Of a DNA stretch of 5,192 nt, positions 4,147 through 5,192 are shown one piece after another. Below the pieces are notes generated by a model that was not told the origin of the DNA, did no database searches, and saw only the letters and a program-made list of their open reading frames with translations. Source of the stretch: an uncultured Clostridia bacterium (GTDB lineage Bacteria; Bacillota; Clostridia; Christensenellales; UBA1242); the NCBI GenBank assembly GCA_934776915.1, contig CAKVNA010000070.1, positions 1 to 5,192 of the forward strand. Reading direction: 5' to 3'. Position 1 is the first letter of the stretch. Every line of letters begins with the position of its first letter. Both the position numbers and the translations under genes were made by a program.

Positions 4147-5192
4147 ATCCTTTTGTTGCTTTGATAATTTGTCCGATTTCGTTGCTTAGGATATATTCGT
4201 TTATTTCTTTAATTGTCATAGCTTCGGACTTGTTTAGGGCGTAGATTTTGCCGTTTTTGGTTTGGCGGGAGAGGTCATAAAATCTTATTTTCCCGAGTGT
4301 TGTGCCACAGTTTTGGTTTGTCATTGGCACTCGCTCAAATTCCACCGTTGTAATGAGGTTTAAGTTTTTGTTTGCCTTAAACAATGTTCCAAAAGTGCCA
4401 CGGTTATCAAGGTCCGCCACCTTAAACTTCAATTTTTCAAGTCTTGTAACAAACAGTTGTGCGTTGCAGAACACGCCTGACAACACATCAACATAATTGC
4501 AATTTGCTACGGTTTCGTCTGCTCTGAAGTGTGGGAAATTCATTTGGTCAAACAGAAGTTTAATTCTGCCGTTAAGTCTGCTGGCATAAAGTTCTGCGTC
4601 AAGTGGTTGCAAAATGGCAATGGTGTAGTCGTCAAGGTCGTCAAGCACATTTCCTGCTTCATGCACAAGCCTGTCGTCATGAAAGACACAAACTTCGCAC
4701 AATTTGTCTTTCTTATATTTTCCCCAATAAAGGTGTTGCGAAAGAAAATTTAGAAGGCAGTTGTTCACAATGCACTTGCGGAAAGTTGCGAGGTCATATC
4801 CCCTAAACTCCAAAAAGCTTGTCCACAATCTTTTGCGTTGTTCCTTAACTTCCCTTTCAAGTTGTTTGAGATATTTTTTAACATTTTCGCCTTGACACTT
4901 TTCTTCACCTTTAAGCCTTGCAGGTTTGCCTGTTGCACTGTTAAAGATTGAAATTGTGCAATTAAGGTTGATTTTTGCAAGCAGAATTCTTGTTCCAATG
5001 TCCAGTTCCAAATATCCGTCTTTGTCAAAGCCAAATGTGTCTGCAAGTTTATCCTTAACTTCTTCAATGCTTTGACTGCTTCTGTCCGAAAAGTTTTCAA
5101 GTTTCTGCTCAAAATATTTCTTTTGCTTTGGTGAAAGGTTTTCTTTTTGCATTTCTCTCACCACATAAATTGTCCCCTCGTGACCGCCACTT
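4145..5192 (-). CDS. DUF4132 (MolR/YehI-like) protein, C-terminal part; 5' end outside the window
   Basis: The frame is open to the window edge, giving about 349 residues. Counting from the GTG codon at 5164: LELDIGTRILLAK (52-64) and an ATGKPARL stretch (77-84) match the start of the DUF4132 domain; VKKYLKQLEREVKEQRKRLW (95-114) is its conserved basic helix; then FRKCIVNNCLLNFLSQHLYWG (about 128-148) corresponds to the 'hPLl..L...lWG' motif, and the DDYTIAILQPLDAEL stretch (178-192) to the 'i.i.HPl.l' segment. About 120 residues follow and end the protein. DUF4132 usually forms the C-terminal part of proteins of several hundred to over 1,000 residues, sometimes with WGR or HEAT-like regions. 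The biochemical role is unknown; E. coli MolR was linked to molybdate regulation. The frame upstream of 5164 reads SGGHEGTIYVV without a stop, so I treat the gene as truncated. An internal start at 5164 or 5152 cannot be excluded. Confidence 0.8.
   Translation of the reverse strand, partial: SGGHEGTIYVVREMQKENLSPKQKKYFEQKLENFSDRSSQSIEEVKDKLADTFGFDKDGYLELDIGTRILLAKINLNCTISIFNSATGKPARLKGEEKCQGENVKKYLKQLEREVKEQRKRLWTSFLEFRGYDLATFRKCIVNNCLLNFLSQHLYWGKYKKDKLCEVCVFHDDRLVHEAGNVLDDLDDYTIAILQPLDAELYASRLNGRIKLLFDQMNFPHFRADETVANCNYVDVLSGVFCNAQLFVTRLEKLKFKVADLDNRGTFGTLFKANKNLNLITTVEFERVPMTNQNCGTTLGKIRFYDLSRQTKNGKIYALNKSEAMTIKEINEYILSNEIGQIIKATKG

Noticed and set aside
4765..5112. 115-residue minus-strand frame inside the DUF4132 gene
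   Set aside because: It overlaps the DUF4132 coding sequence in another frame; the conserved family motifs are in the longer frame.

Overview
The window is AT-rich bacterial DNA with short intergenic gaps, purine-rich ribosome binding sites (AGGGG, AGAGGG, GAGGTG), near-consensus sigma-70/SigA promoters and A-tract/T-tract hairpin terminators. All five complete genes and the partial one read through with the standard bacterial code: TGG encodes tryptophan and every stop is TAA or TAG. Together with a Listeria-Bacteroides (InlB B-type) repeat surface protein, a DUF1273-type SLOG protein and a ferritin-like small protein, this suggests a low-GC Firmicutes-type genome, perhaps an uncultured gut Clostridia relative. 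That placement is an inference.

From left to right: (1) 52-81 is a bidirectional terminator. (2) 112-1419 (-) encodes a secreted or membrane-anchored InlB-type repeat protein with its own strong promoter. (3) 1534-2165 (-) holds two tandem XRE-family regulators, 8 nt apart and probably translationally coupled. (4) 2166-2312 is a divergent promoter region. (5) 2313-2750 (+) is a SLOG/DUF1273 Rossmann-like protein. (6) 2774-3352 (-) is an unrecognised 192-residue protein that meets the SLOG gene at a shared terminator. (7) 3353-3475 is a second divergent promoter region, where both promoters use the same -35 DNA. (8) 3476-4087 (+) is a ferritin-like helical protein with a disordered tail. (9) 4145 to the right edge (-) is the C-terminal part of a DUF4132 (MolR/YehI-like) protein whose frame is still open at the window end.

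The layout is a string of mostly single-gene transcription units that alternate in strand, separated by divergent promoters and convergent bidirectional terminators. Only the two XRE genes look like an operon. The XRE pair is the obvious candidate regulator of its neighbours (the repeat protein downstream on the same strand and the divergent SLOG gene), but no operator is proven. No mobile element, CRISPR array, tRNA or rRNA was seen, and no intergenic stretch exceeds about 150 bases. No complete new system can be claimed. The most novel parts are the orphan 192-residue protein, the unclassified C-terminal domain of the repeat protein, and the shared -35 promoter pair.
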